Below, in pieces: positions 33,801 through 37,986 of a stretch of 37,986 nucleotides of DNA. The notes below the pieces were generated by a model that ran no database searches, was not told the DNA's origin, and saw only the letters and a list, made by a program, of their open reading frames with translations. Where the stretch lies: IMG/VR virus record IMGVR_UViG_3300005857_000013, positions 1 through 37,986 of that record. One strand, written 5' to 3'. This DNA is from a virus. How positions within the stretch are numbered: the first letter of the stretch is position 1; each line of letters opens with the position of its first letter. A program made the position numbers and the translations under genes.

Positions 33801-35573
33801 ACCGACCGAAAAGCCACTGCCTTCGCCCAATTAGACCGTCAGTTGGCACAGCATGGAACGCTCAGCGAAAAATTGACGGAGTTGTTGTTAGGTCCGTTAC
33901 AGTTGTTAGACGAGGCGATGGTGATAGCGACGGCATTGGCAGGGATGGAAGCCTATCTCGCCGAGGCACAATCCAAGCGGTTACCGATAACTGACGAAGT
34001 CTTACGGGAGGCAATAGCATATGGGGCGAACTTGGCGGAGAGTGTGCAAGCCACCCCGAATGTCTCCTTTGCCCCTGTTGCTTTTAATGACGCTCGGATG
34101 GCAATTTTGTTAGGTCCGCTTGTTCGCCAGTTTGTTGTCGTGGGGTTCGCTATTGCTGAAACGAACTCCAAGTTGTTGCTGAAAGAGCCTCTTAAAGCCG
34201 TTTCGGACCTTGTGGCGGTCTTCCGAGGACAGAAACCTGCCAGTGCTGCCATAGATGCCTTGGAGCAATTGTCTAAGACTTTGGTAGCGTTAGCGGTGAT
34301 GAACCTCGGATTGTTGTCGCTCAATGCACTCTATCAATCACTGACGGGACGACAATTAGAAGAGGTGCCGTTGGGTTATCCGCCTGATGACCAGAGTTTG
34401 TCGTTGGCGAATTTGGTAGAAGAGGGGTTAGTGGCGATGACGCCTCGGGCGGTCGTGCGGTTGGGGAACTTGATGGCATACGCCTTCATGGGGAATGCCC
34501 CCGCCGTTTATGACACGACGATGACGACGGATGTGCCTCCCGTCATCCGAGGCGTAGCACAGACCTACAATGCCGTGACGAAAGGCGTAGAACTGTATCG
34601 GGCTTTCTCATTATTGAGCGAACTGCCGAAATACAAGGATGCGCCGTTCATGGAGAAACTGTGGAAGTCTATGGAATACATGCGGCGAGGCGGAACGGAC
34701 ACGGCGAAAGTATCCACACTGGCGGATGTCCTTTGGGCATTGATGGCAATGGCGTCGCTTAATCCGACGACGGCTCGTGCCGTGCAATGGTTCCCGTTGG
34801 GGCAGTTGGCTCGGACAGGGCGAGCCATTACGGAGATGCGGCAAGGGTTACCTGCTCCTGCCGTCGCCGAGTTGGGAGAGAAGTGGTATGCGACAACCGC
34901 CCAAGCCATTGCAGGGTTGCCTTGGGCTTATGGTCATTATCCACCTTTCTTGCTCTTCCATAAGTTGGCTGGTCCTGTGACGGAAGTCCAACGCAAGCGG
35001 GCATCGGATATAGTAAAAACACACAACTTTATCCGAGCCTTCCGACATATCCCTGCTCAAGGGGTCTTTGTGGGGCTGACCGAATATGCTCGTCGGGCAA
35101 ATACCTTCGCTGACATAAATGCTATGTTGTATCTCACAGCGATGCCTCAATGGTTACGACACAAAGATAGCCTCTTTGGGCAGTCTATCCAAGAGTTTCT
35201 CCAAGCCGCTAATACTTCCGAAGATGCCATGTATCAGTTCATCATGTCTAAACCCAACGACTTCATCGCTATGATGCTTATCTTTGGACCTGAGGAGATA
35301 CAGAAACGAGCCCCGAAGGTGACGGAGCACTGGTTCCATAACGGGCAATTTATGCCTCAGGCAGTTATTGCAGGGTTACGGCGCTATGGCTATATTTCTC
35401 CCGACAAAGAACCCTTTGCGGAGTATTTGCTGGACATCCTCCGCTATGCTGCTAAAACAAACTTGCGCCAATATGTGGTGCGAAAGTATAGAGACCTGTT
35501 ACGACGGCAGATGATGCAACGGGCGCTTTCTGAAATAGAGGCAGCCAAACAGATAGAGGAGGCGATAGAGTGA
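21840..35573 (+). CDS. Giant 4577-residue virion protein: N-terminal lytic transglycosylase, internal HExxH motif
   Basis: This single uninterrupted gene fills over a third of the window. Residues 1-180 form an SLT-type lytic transglycosylase with catalytic E40 (TIANIESGFNP) and SFGLFQV (54-60), which cuts peptidoglycan during DNA entry. Pro-rich linkers near 207-225, 1078-1125, 2258-2285 and 2615-2640 divide the rest into mostly helical blocks. HEQMH (1766-1770) follows beta strands and forms a zinc-metallopeptidase-like motif. Hydrophobic stretches lie near 387, 476-497, 740-780, 3010-3070 and 4147. The plan resembles T7 gp16 or a phage polyvalent protein, but is much larger than T7 gp16 (about 1300 residues). 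No RNA polymerase motif was found. The ribosome site is weak. Confidence 0.85.
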   Translation: MARQTAGQKEVIIQRIITEALRRGYSVPEIFALLTIANIESGFNPKVIGDGGKSFGLFQVNEARFPRYGVTPQTARQLLDVNYQLPRVFDDFEQLRQRLRKTTPDIFQDLPTEISPAELEERLAKAFVLYGTYWNRPALLDEVLRDPRAFAKVYPKVPRQVMRQKMKEAYQYLMRFLPHAARGLQAQIAGQMAEALGLILREKTQVPARPLPYTQVRPATPVPPETQTPVIAELAQLAPHLPTLYALGKTFLNIVRPYEERKEKPPIQYAFKTLPNYKYADEDEKIIGHLLQQFVPGFETVWKRMRPDERVSTISLLKSTLRTVAPLHNRLAAEQDPQRRRELQAQIDRQMRVMLVRLHQAVPTLRALRPPSWRLAGEIMKEFGVGAIRDVLATLLMIPASVDFRRQYPIQDPQTGTVTYVSFPEFVRHRIQERVRSLPLDKREAAILEKLAMDVLPTKPTAPLWLIYDTLKGALADLVGGIAWVGASLGDWVMGVLGRRTRAGKMVEQLFNRWGRLVGYYATELARDPEFRRRHAGYAFNFLLTVNPDAINRRTMQPTEYGWYQYAQHFVVNMLQDIAAYALGDQIPQWLHESLIHRSPILGFLTTLFVPGGVLKLADKAIKWLTRVGRLSEQAAQAWHWAVRGAAFTLFGMPEEALRPVIVSRLGSKIAETALRGVTAEQATIWEQAARLVGRPSKPLVTLLKSGVKEGLPWEEVAKVYQRSFQTVETIFDALTGTTMGLIYMSPTFGDERDYVAGMLAGLGMSMGLKLPSLLVGKAWNRIAEKAGLPISEYKVPPEVGLRVWERLREFIRDVMGIESVIAPTMKRPQAEAELKRFGQAVRKLFGDELAVTILNELWEEYLGRRYPPITPEVAERLRKLRPTLIQEATQWVYQNLPDEFRAKIEAGQPFQPTELRDLQNQVFQLTVQYFTQEKKFNRPPSEKLAAEVWVQLLLDKNIQFVPRFPKVPPKDIRAAAFQSLVQEIPAVEKAVGRPNIHDLNDLTAWTLIRLPSELVEKLQEPVPVLDAETATALRRAIVTLTEPYFRRLSEQQQTVLRSQIYQRLLEWHNKLPPETPTGIVPYRPVAITTPFPTAIVPFRRRRGFEEPVEITPYTPPPPGRPVNLTLDDVERLSQVILTHIAHDPKAAQDVRGIVRAARKIYGEASEGVAKVLEATTLMQAAKTAARKAEFLLYHLQKYGLLPADRAKEWRTQVLQLYREYDRRFRQDPHVVRVRENAIEFLNRLVDVMNEVVRDARLDDEVRRAIQEMQQEPSVTVRTVVPQEPIPGERVVTATFPDPRSQTLLMILSGTRTVQRAIEPEMDWVTRQAIPHIKVIQSFSREKSLGYIEALRGSQQHAFVYRVTDPEMQRESWVIVGVPAQNMTEEGARQIADALITLLGGTGHTEQRPSFSDLVRTFEPLHPLLTLLSAWWTDKEKYRRMVMEDAETRQWLMREMNLEKILRTPDDWELFWMRTTKELHDDQLAWDRLAALASENDQVRLRRTQVFAQSVFRDIDLPVGLAYWIVSDIGLASMTAFVPELNYKFVTLNRRLATIRSLLTQGLIEEFNAHLSTWFSAPGHNWTVQIRSDLPTPFVFTLSEHSNSLSMTPAVYEDFMRFYLERYKHDIAAGISLPLHPLAYFLEFLKTRPDLQQHISSEAFQKLTEQLQRQFTKREFRTELEIVTQSTADLLSSEIQQNMMRYVEENYPHRPELQAFLRSILNSSVAIVRSDELWGTGKTWGLFMVDTPHVVYVYDVQPVERSVILHEQMHQFLQRLSGETDYYRREHLFRQFTTNPDEFYDLIPILLDPKRILHYLAGPVEGLFLLVTRVPHPYIRGSDDFRLLPFLQYAILSSLNIARNVLHATRSASQKGERFRQQGMAALEPWEKDALRFANYWAQALIERQGARNVQFVPTQIFVPLAVRLLRFHDAVMEVARLLSDIGLQDAATQLQRLYSELPLRLSHQIVAGVRIRSDEPFSISSLLYRLGDEYLVWGYRQEMAGIAQILQFVEGLREQLERHGLRNYVREIQEAAQLAIRRLNEFPNKFINWLIDRTVEAIEAPENVVELATKVGQQPDRLSDPAFVRELKQWAPEELLRPPTILNKEAFPLNNLIEEMLATTMSFIGRMADYPSHRGYYGLVAWALVNEVIPILLDMAKDLNALLVNNPELYLPLRLREEVGQYLARLQRIYEVLDAGHTVVARVLGDDELQQFVWQAAGRLADQYRSLLAVHPPSVAEVVEFVRKNFPTRPLMAELPISRRQPAAPTEPPRAQLEPLPSLPAPEQINDIRDILRVFLSPSRQPDYNIIVQHILDDPLMTLMSFRSGYELYQSLAHTLRSSSEKFWNTFHAVLFPEILSLSETIRGLLLQFHPQLQQWGKRGFLSMDELRLLDNTFRQIQEELAVDIAARISTRLSAQGLPLDYAAGRALDIAQALVEDMWVLSSGVLPRDITAVIATIREELRRSPLMQVTSTGKITYLDLYKVWRRDISRLFDRFVDMVIVPGTKNIPWTKRLYRELFDALQQASEKIPAVRKWLNNLANSLRNEEQFEAVLKAFPSEVLQQEVEPGLPFVAYVAGRIAELWYPRSPFAVGQELNDIPLVSLVTLSSRLYANLQPSQPKRPGQTQPPPSPRDPFREWATLRQRESLSASEQSRWKKLEEEIPKQLPQIAPWVEKMYRSLLRRFREALLSYLDLYVLGRYLSNKHRQLSSYLEKTQQFAKLKFAEPLLKTHYELLHTLLYDNLKNLPKEIQSAIVRFAEEITQHELHQLIHEQLRRRGIPTEYHPAFIQQIVQAWLRDGIDGIVEKEFVHPQYGQRPVTFSRPQVENMVNNIVEAIKRYWQDVERIQRLARQILEQDPKVSKLKEWLRWSVQKDPSTGMQQLIDHLGNPVTNTLVFKGYIQLFQDDFMDLIQTYHDELTQHLVRRYGNAGEGYARTFLEVVGDAEKLMNFISNHPEVFVDILRFLSQIYLEQEGIRAVSSSQFTYLGFEEAERMIRSLVRSGMRGGIETRFLATLALIGALATAYKAFPGLAAVLSNAYALLASAPITSVWTMAGLTGLAGITLIGMLKGRPILRATAANFSTLLERASHLFATTQQTITQGVEAAAQRLAEVDPKLGAIAKAAATELIEAPGATPVDGMVDELVNSLKSGSNAIFAQKPLREVTGRSVKLTRREREQIAQATAQRVGILALLMGNQQLLDTVENYGKLTLEAQLMLNGLQNIAKNRSLGNDLTRNYLAYVFFQFMKGKPNWQAIADQPLREVWKRTLLSVPVPTPQGIQRERFKVTDFTIDIGGQQRNVGDLTVRELWDELYRHYGYTGWSFNAISALDPAARYEILRNATSYLRHRMKEFIKMQADPQLRASAAYAAMALDGIRRVKWVLSDPETAASVEYHPVARLFFVENLMEADALMQHPRVQQALGAWAQPLRDFYRNYLDAIRQHDPALYQSARRLYQEGQKHLNAFITRVENARVEDIPKILEEWSLENMKLLRKWLLTAARRLEVAGVDRPLAEQIRHMMAEPGAHVNSAWVRLMETPWEEELLLQIMTPTPEGSAHVAPFIVNHPAAAIFREIAAGARPPKERATPMKLWSFVGAQGEALARRIAKSQKVSIDEVRKALNKVMYYAYTAVRDPNTFPDFNAVFQRIDEPMRRILTSPAYRNYVESLTVNAVISAAYLTNLLSTRALLGETLFRGEPRVNLIERAYFPLSPELADMPQDIWASLIVDLADLMTGENDRLRVTRYGIGKRMFHYERTERALPKAEQFYNIMTNFFRTINAYNALLPYAPVLKGLTVLAPKWLQPAITRELHLTVGSPLLRRGYRDPVEVFVDTLARRAEGWELIANYLSQSAPMVSLEMATRLGGAAARLLSVTQIQALAANINSIVRQITTFATAAARLVSDFGAPLYALLPLWHFPRALWIALRSQLNWELSPVERMLLARIPALLARHEQSHRAAVLRGVEFLTMAAQEKGPLANAIADLLDPTLPTDRKATAFAQLDRQLAQHGTLSEKLTELLLGPLQLLDEAMVIATALAGMEAYLAEAQSKRLPITDEVLREAIAYGANLAESVQATPNVSFAPVAFNDARMAILLGPLVRQFVVVGFAIAETNSKLLLKEPLKAVSDLVAVFRGQKPASAAIDALEQLSKTLVALAVMNLGLLSLNALYQSLTGRQLEEVPLGYPPDDQSLSLANLVEEGLVAMTPRAVVRLGNLMAYAFMGNAPAVYDTTMTTDVPPVIRGVAQTYNAVTKGVELYRAFSLLSELPKYKDAPFMEKLWKSMEYMRRGGTDTAKVSTLADVLWALMAMASLNPTTARAVQWFPLGQLARTGRAITEMRQGLPAPAVAELGEKWYATTAQAIAGLPWAYGHYPPFLLFHKLAGPVTEVQRKRASDIVKTHNFIRAFRHIPAQGVFVGLTEYARRANTFADINAMLYLTAMPQWLRHKDSLFGQSIQEFLQAANTSEDAMYQFIMSKPNDFIAMMLIFGPEEIQKRAPKVTEHWFHNGQFMPQAVIAGLRRYGYISPDKEPFAEYLLDILRYAAKTNLRQYVVRKYRDLLRRQMMQRALSEIEAAKQIEEAIE

Positions 35574-37000
35574 TGGAAGTGTTGGTGCGTCGTCAGCCGA
35601 ATATTCGGGGCAAATTTGTCGTCGTGTCCAACTACGGCTGGTGCTGGAACATGGCTTTGTGGCTCCAAGAGGAAGGGCATGAGGCGGTCGTCTATATCCA
35701 CGAACCGACTTACAAACATGTGGCGGAGGGGTTGGTGACAAAGGTGGACAGTTTAGACGAGGTGTTGCGGACAGATTTCCGACGAGAGTGGATTTTGGTG
35801 GCGGACAATATCGGGATGGGACGGATGTTGGACGAGTATCGGCGTCAAGGATGGCTCGTTTGGGGCGGGAGCGCTTGGGCTGACCGCATGGAGAAAGACC
35901 GACAGTATGCGATGCGGTTCTTTGAATACTGCGGTATCAAAGTGCCATTGACCTATACTGCCCAAGGAACCCAAGATGCTCGTCAATTCCTTCAAAAATA
36001 TCCTGCTCGTTGGGTTTTGAAACCCCACGACAACAAAGTGCAAGTGTATATCTCAGAAGGCGTAGAAGATGCGTTGGAGGTGCTGGATTGGTGGGAGAGT
36101 TTGGGGTTAAGCACGATGGAAATTGATGTGCAGCAGTTCATTGAGGGGCGCAACATAGATGTAGAATTGTGGTTTGGCAATGGGTTTCCCTTCCTACCTG
36201 CGAACTACGATATAGAGACAAAGAAATTCTTGGTGGACGATTTAGGGATGACTGTTGGATGCATGTCATCAGTGTGTTGGTTTTCCTATCGCACGGATGT
36301 GCGAGTGTTGCAAGAAGTGTTATTCCCCTTCGCTCAGCAAGTCAAACGAACCCGTTGGACAGGACCTGCGTCTATCAACATCATGGTAGAGGAAGACACG
36401 AATGAACTGTATGCCTTGGAGTTAACCCCTCGGATAGGGTATAACGCTTACTATTGTCTCCATCATCTCAAAGGAAGCGTGGGTTGGGGTGAGATTATCT
36501 GGCGGATGTGTCACAAAGAGACCGAGGAATTAGAGGTCATAGAGGGCTTAGACGAAACAAAGTTTGCCGTTGGGATTGAAGTCTCCATCCCTCCCAGCCC
36601 CGTTGAGCACCCTGATAAACAGTTCATGAAGCGGTTGTATGAGGAAATTGCGAAGGGAGTGCCGCTGTGGGTGCACGAGGGACGGTATCCTGCTCATGTG
36701 CATCTTTGTGATGTCATGAAAGACGAACATGGGCGGTTGGTTTGTGCAGGGACAAACGGCATCGTGGCGGAAGTTATTGCGGTAGATGAAGACCCCCACG
36801 CAGCGCTGCGGAAATGTGCTGAAACGGTCAAGATGCTGAAAATCCCTAATAAACAAGCCCGTCTCCGAGACGCTCTGGATGATTTTGACCGCTATTATCC
36901 CCGTTGGACAAAGCACGGCATCGTTGCTCCCCTATATAATGTCGCTCACGGCATCGTTTCCCCATCGCCATTGTTATTGTGGGGCGAAAATTCGGGGTAA
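35573..37000 (+). CDS. PurD-like ATP-grasp ligase
   Basis: ATP-grasp ligases activate a carboxylate with ATP and join it to an amine; PurD joins glycine to phosphoribosylamine. The 475-residue protein follows the PurD plan. An N-terminal Rossmann-like part (KFVVVSNYGWCWNMALWLQE) comes first, then an ATP-grasp core with WVLKP (K150) and QQFIEGRNIDVELW (187-200). TGPASINIM (263-271) and LELTPRIGY (282-290) match the PurD TGP and EFNxRFG regions. The glycine-rich loop after K150 is changed (HDNKVQVYI), so the substrate may differ. ATG 35573 (or GTG 35570) overlaps the giant gene's stop, with GAGGAGG upstream. It is the last gene before a terminator. Confidence 0.8.
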   Translation: MEVLVRRQPNIRGKFVVVSNYGWCWNMALWLQEEGHEAVVYIHEPTYKHVAEGLVTKVDSLDEVLRTDFRREWILVADNIGMGRMLDEYRRQGWLVWGGSAWADRMEKDRQYAMRFFEYCGIKVPLTYTAQGTQDARQFLQKYPARWVLKPHDNKVQVYISEGVEDALEVLDWWESLGLSTMEIDVQQFIEGRNIDVELWFGNGFPFLPANYDIETKKFLVDDLGMTVGCMSSVCWFSYRTDVRVLQEVLFPFAQQVKRTRWTGPASINIMVEEDTNELYALELTPRIGYNAYYCLHHLKGSVGWGEIIWRMCHKETEELEVIEGLDETKFAVGIEVSIPPSPVEHPDKQFMKRLYEEIAKGVPLWVHEGRYPAHVHLCDVMKDEHGRLVCAGTNGIVAEVIAVDEDPHAALRKCAETVKMLKIPNKQARLRDALDDFDRYYPRWTKHGIVAPLYNVAHGIVSPSPLLLWGENSG

Positions 37001-37013
37001 ATTGCGTCATTTT

Positions 37014-37035
37014 GCCCGCATTTTCGGGCGTTTTG
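37014..37035 (+). terminator. Probable intrinsic terminator of the structural operon
   Basis: GCCCG (37014-37018) pairs with CGGGC (37025-37029) around CATTTT, followed by GTTTTG. The stem is only five G/C pairs and the T-run is short, so it is moderate. Its place, 14 bases after the last structural gene and just before a promoter, supports it. Confidence 0.6.
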
Positions 37036-37049
37036 ATGCCCTTTCGGGG

Positions 37050-37078
37050 TTGAAATCTTTGGCGGGGTGTGCTATATA
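37050..37078 (+). promoter_or_regulatory. Sigma-70-type promoter for the ring nuclease/recombination unit
   Basis: TTGAAA (37050-37055) and TATATA (37073-37078) are separated by exactly 17 bases, an almost ideal housekeeping promoter. Transcription would start about 37085, giving a leader of about 40 bases before the ATG at 37124. It is the best promoter match I found and indicates early transcription by host RNA polymerase. Confidence 0.8.
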
Positions 37079-37123
37079 TGAGAGCGGACGGAGATGAAAA
37101 GCCAACCGAAGGAGGGATGTCGG

Positions 37124-37468
37124 ATGGTCTATGTGACGAATGCGTTCTCGCTCAATATGTTGCCAGACAATTGCGTTCTGGCGCATATATTGGTCACCAA
37201 ACTTTCCCCTGACAATGCTCGTGAATTCTTGCGGGGAAATAACTTCCAATCCTACATCGGTCACCCCGATTTAGCCTCTATCGCCTCCAACATCTTGGGA
37301 ATGTCTTTGGCGGTCAACCGTCAAACCCTCACCGTCAAAGAGGGAGATGCCTTGTTAGTCGTCCAATATCGGGGACCTCGGTTGCCTGAGGGGACGACGA
37401 CGCTCCCTGAAGGGGCAACCATTGAGTTTTGGTTGGTGGACATCTTCATTGAAGACGAAGAGAGGTGA
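37124..37468 (+). CDS. acrIII-1: DUF1874 viral ring nuclease, AcrIII-1-like anti-CRISPR
   Basis: AcrIII-1 enzymes cleave cyclic tetra-adenylate, the alarm signal made by type III CRISPR complexes, and so silence Csx1/Can1-type effectors. The 114-residue protein has the full family signature: NAFSLNML (6-13), SYIGHPD (43-49), LGMSLAVNR (58-66), LLVVQYRGPRLPEG (77-90) and IEFWLVDI at the end. H47 aligns with the catalytic histidine known in this family, and R86 and E89 fit the conserved Arg/Glu that support cleavage. Length is normal. ATG 37124 has AAGGAGG eight bases upstream and was preferred to ATG 37094. It is the first gene of a new unit. Confidence 0.93.
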   Translation: MVYVTNAFSLNMLPDNCVLAHILVTKLSPDNAREFLRGNNFQSYIGHPDLASIASNILGMSLAVNRQTLTVKEGDALLVVQYRGPRLPEGTTTLPEGATIEFWLVDIFIEDEER

Positions 37469-37473
37469 TGAGA

Positions 37474-37722
37474 ATGTCGGTGTCACAAGCGCTGCGTGAT
37501 TACGGAGAAAAACAGCGGGAGGTGGTGAAGCGTTGGTTGAGAAAGTTGGTGGAGGAGTGGGGATGCGATACCTGGTCAGAGGTGCGGGCGTTGGGAAAGG
37601 CAATTGTGGCGGTGGGGGAGTTGTTGGGCGATTTGCATTTGCAACTTTTGCTGACCGAAATAAACTATACCAATGGAGGTGAACAAGATGTCCGAACCGA
37701 AGCAACTGGCGAAAGTGGATAA
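37474..37722 (+). CDS. Small helical protein, unknown
   Basis: This 82-residue product starts at ATG 37474 with AGAGG eight bases upstream. GTG 37465 and ATG 37468 are also in frame but too close to the ribosome site. It looks helical, with GEKQREVVKRWLRKLVEEWG and ALGKAIVAVGELLGDLHLQL as amphipathic helices. It lies between the ring nuclease and the recombinase, and its last 35 bases overlap the recombinase gene. It may be a recombination partner or an anti-defence factor, but no family is recognised. Confidence 0.7.
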   Translation: MSVSQALRDYGEKQREVVKRWLRKLVEEWGCDTWSEVRALGKAIVAVGELLGDLHLQLLLTEINYTNGGEQDVRTEATGESG

Positions 37723-37986
37723 GGTCGTGGAATACTTAGACACGAACAATCGTCGGGTCAAACTGTCCATCCAAATTGTCCGTCAATTCTTCTGCCCCAC
37801 TGCCTCCGATGCGGAGGCAATTGCGTTCATTCAGCACTGTAGATTGTTGGGGGCTAACCCCTGGTTACGGCAAATTTACCTCATCAAATACGACCCGAAA
37901 GCCCCTGCGCAGATTGTCATTTCCCGTGATTTCTTCTTGCGCTTGGTCTCGTCTATGCCGAATTATCGGGGTATCCGCTCAGGAAT
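37688..37986 (+). CDS. recT: RecT/Bet-family single-strand annealing protein (3' partial)
   Basis: This family anneals complementary single DNA strands during phage recombination and replication, usually with a partner exonuclease. The window shows the first 99 residues. Family features include VKLSIQIVRQFFCP, a CRLLGANPWLRQIYLIKYD stretch, and the basic ISRDFFLRLVSS, where the family typically has a Lys/Asp-containing conserved core. ATG 37688 follows TGGAGGTGAAC inside the previous gene, the same site style as at 292-300. The stop lies beyond the window. Whether an exonuclease or SSB follows cannot be seen. Confidence 0.9.
   Translation, partial: MSEPKQLAKVDKVVEYLDTNNRRVKLSIQIVRQFFCPTASDAEAIAFIQHCRLLGANPWLRQIYLIKYDPKAPAQIVISRDFFLRLVSSMPNYRGIRSG

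Noticed and set aside
33353-33994. 213-codon + strand ORF in another frame inside the giant gene
   Set aside because: Its translation is Arg/Ser/Cys-rich shadow sequence with no ribosome site; the main frame shows normal protein composition.
37094-37123. Ten-residue N-terminal extension of the ring nuclease from ATG 37094
   Set aside because: ATG 37124 has a strong ribosome site inside the extension, and the family's proteins begin just before the NAFS motif.

Overview
This window is a contiguous piece of a tailed double-stranded DNA phage or prophage genome. It starts inside one gene and ends inside another. Almost every gene is on the + strand, genes are tightly packed or overlap by a few bases, and most starts follow strong GGAGGTGA-like ribosome binding sites. 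This indicates a bacterial host. The virion set looks podovirus-like: terminase, a large portal, a short-tail adaptor, a tail-nozzle-like protein, an N4 gp56-type major capsid candidate and large putative ejection proteins. No integrase, repressor, tRNA, rRNA or CRISPR array was seen. The host cannot be named from the sequence. A DUF1874-type protein, common in viruses of thermophiles, weakly hints at a thermophilic host.

Layout. 1-612: the end of an unknown gene, a 77-codon gene and a strong intrinsic terminator. 613-1245: about 630 bases without a credible gene, C-rich on the + strand and made of nested short repeats and a perfect palindrome. 1278-5035: small terminase, large terminase and portal, very G-rich on the + strand. 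5064-9866: small unknown proteins, a lectin-like appendage, a glycine-rich protein, a small two-helix membrane protein and a tail fibre with an internal duplication. 9877-12179: tail adaptor and nozzle-like protein. 12206-13019: three small very basic proteins and a possible 27-residue ORF. 13025-14901: an exported trypsin-like protease, a metallophosphoesterase and a small unknown. 14919-17870: scaffold candidate, major capsid protein, a head-accessory candidate, another basic protein and a small protein with an AT-hook-like motif. 17882-21706: three likely internal or ejection proteins. 21840-35573: one 13.7-kb gene for a 4577-residue protein with an N-terminal lytic transglycosylase domain and an internal HExxH motif. 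35573-37000: a PurD-like ATP-grasp enzyme translationally coupled to the giant gene.

At about 37014 a hairpin ends the long structural transcript. A good sigma-70-type promoter (TTGAAA, 17-base spacer, TATATA) then starts a new unit. It encodes a DUF1874 protein that closely resembles AcrIII-1, the viral ring nuclease that destroys cyclic tetra-adenylate and blocks type III CRISPR defence. A small unknown gene and a RecT/Bet single-strand annealing protein follow, the last cut by the window end.

Working together, the terminase and portal package DNA into a capsid built from the scaffold and major capsid proteins. The adaptor, nozzle and fibres form a short tail. The giant protein and its neighbours probably travel in the virion, breach peptidoglycan and help DNA entry. 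The ring nuclease and recombinase belong to an infection-phase unit. The most notable items are the giant protein, the ring nuclease, the PurD-like enzyme, the exported protease inside a morphogenesis operon, and the repeat block upstream of the terminase genes.
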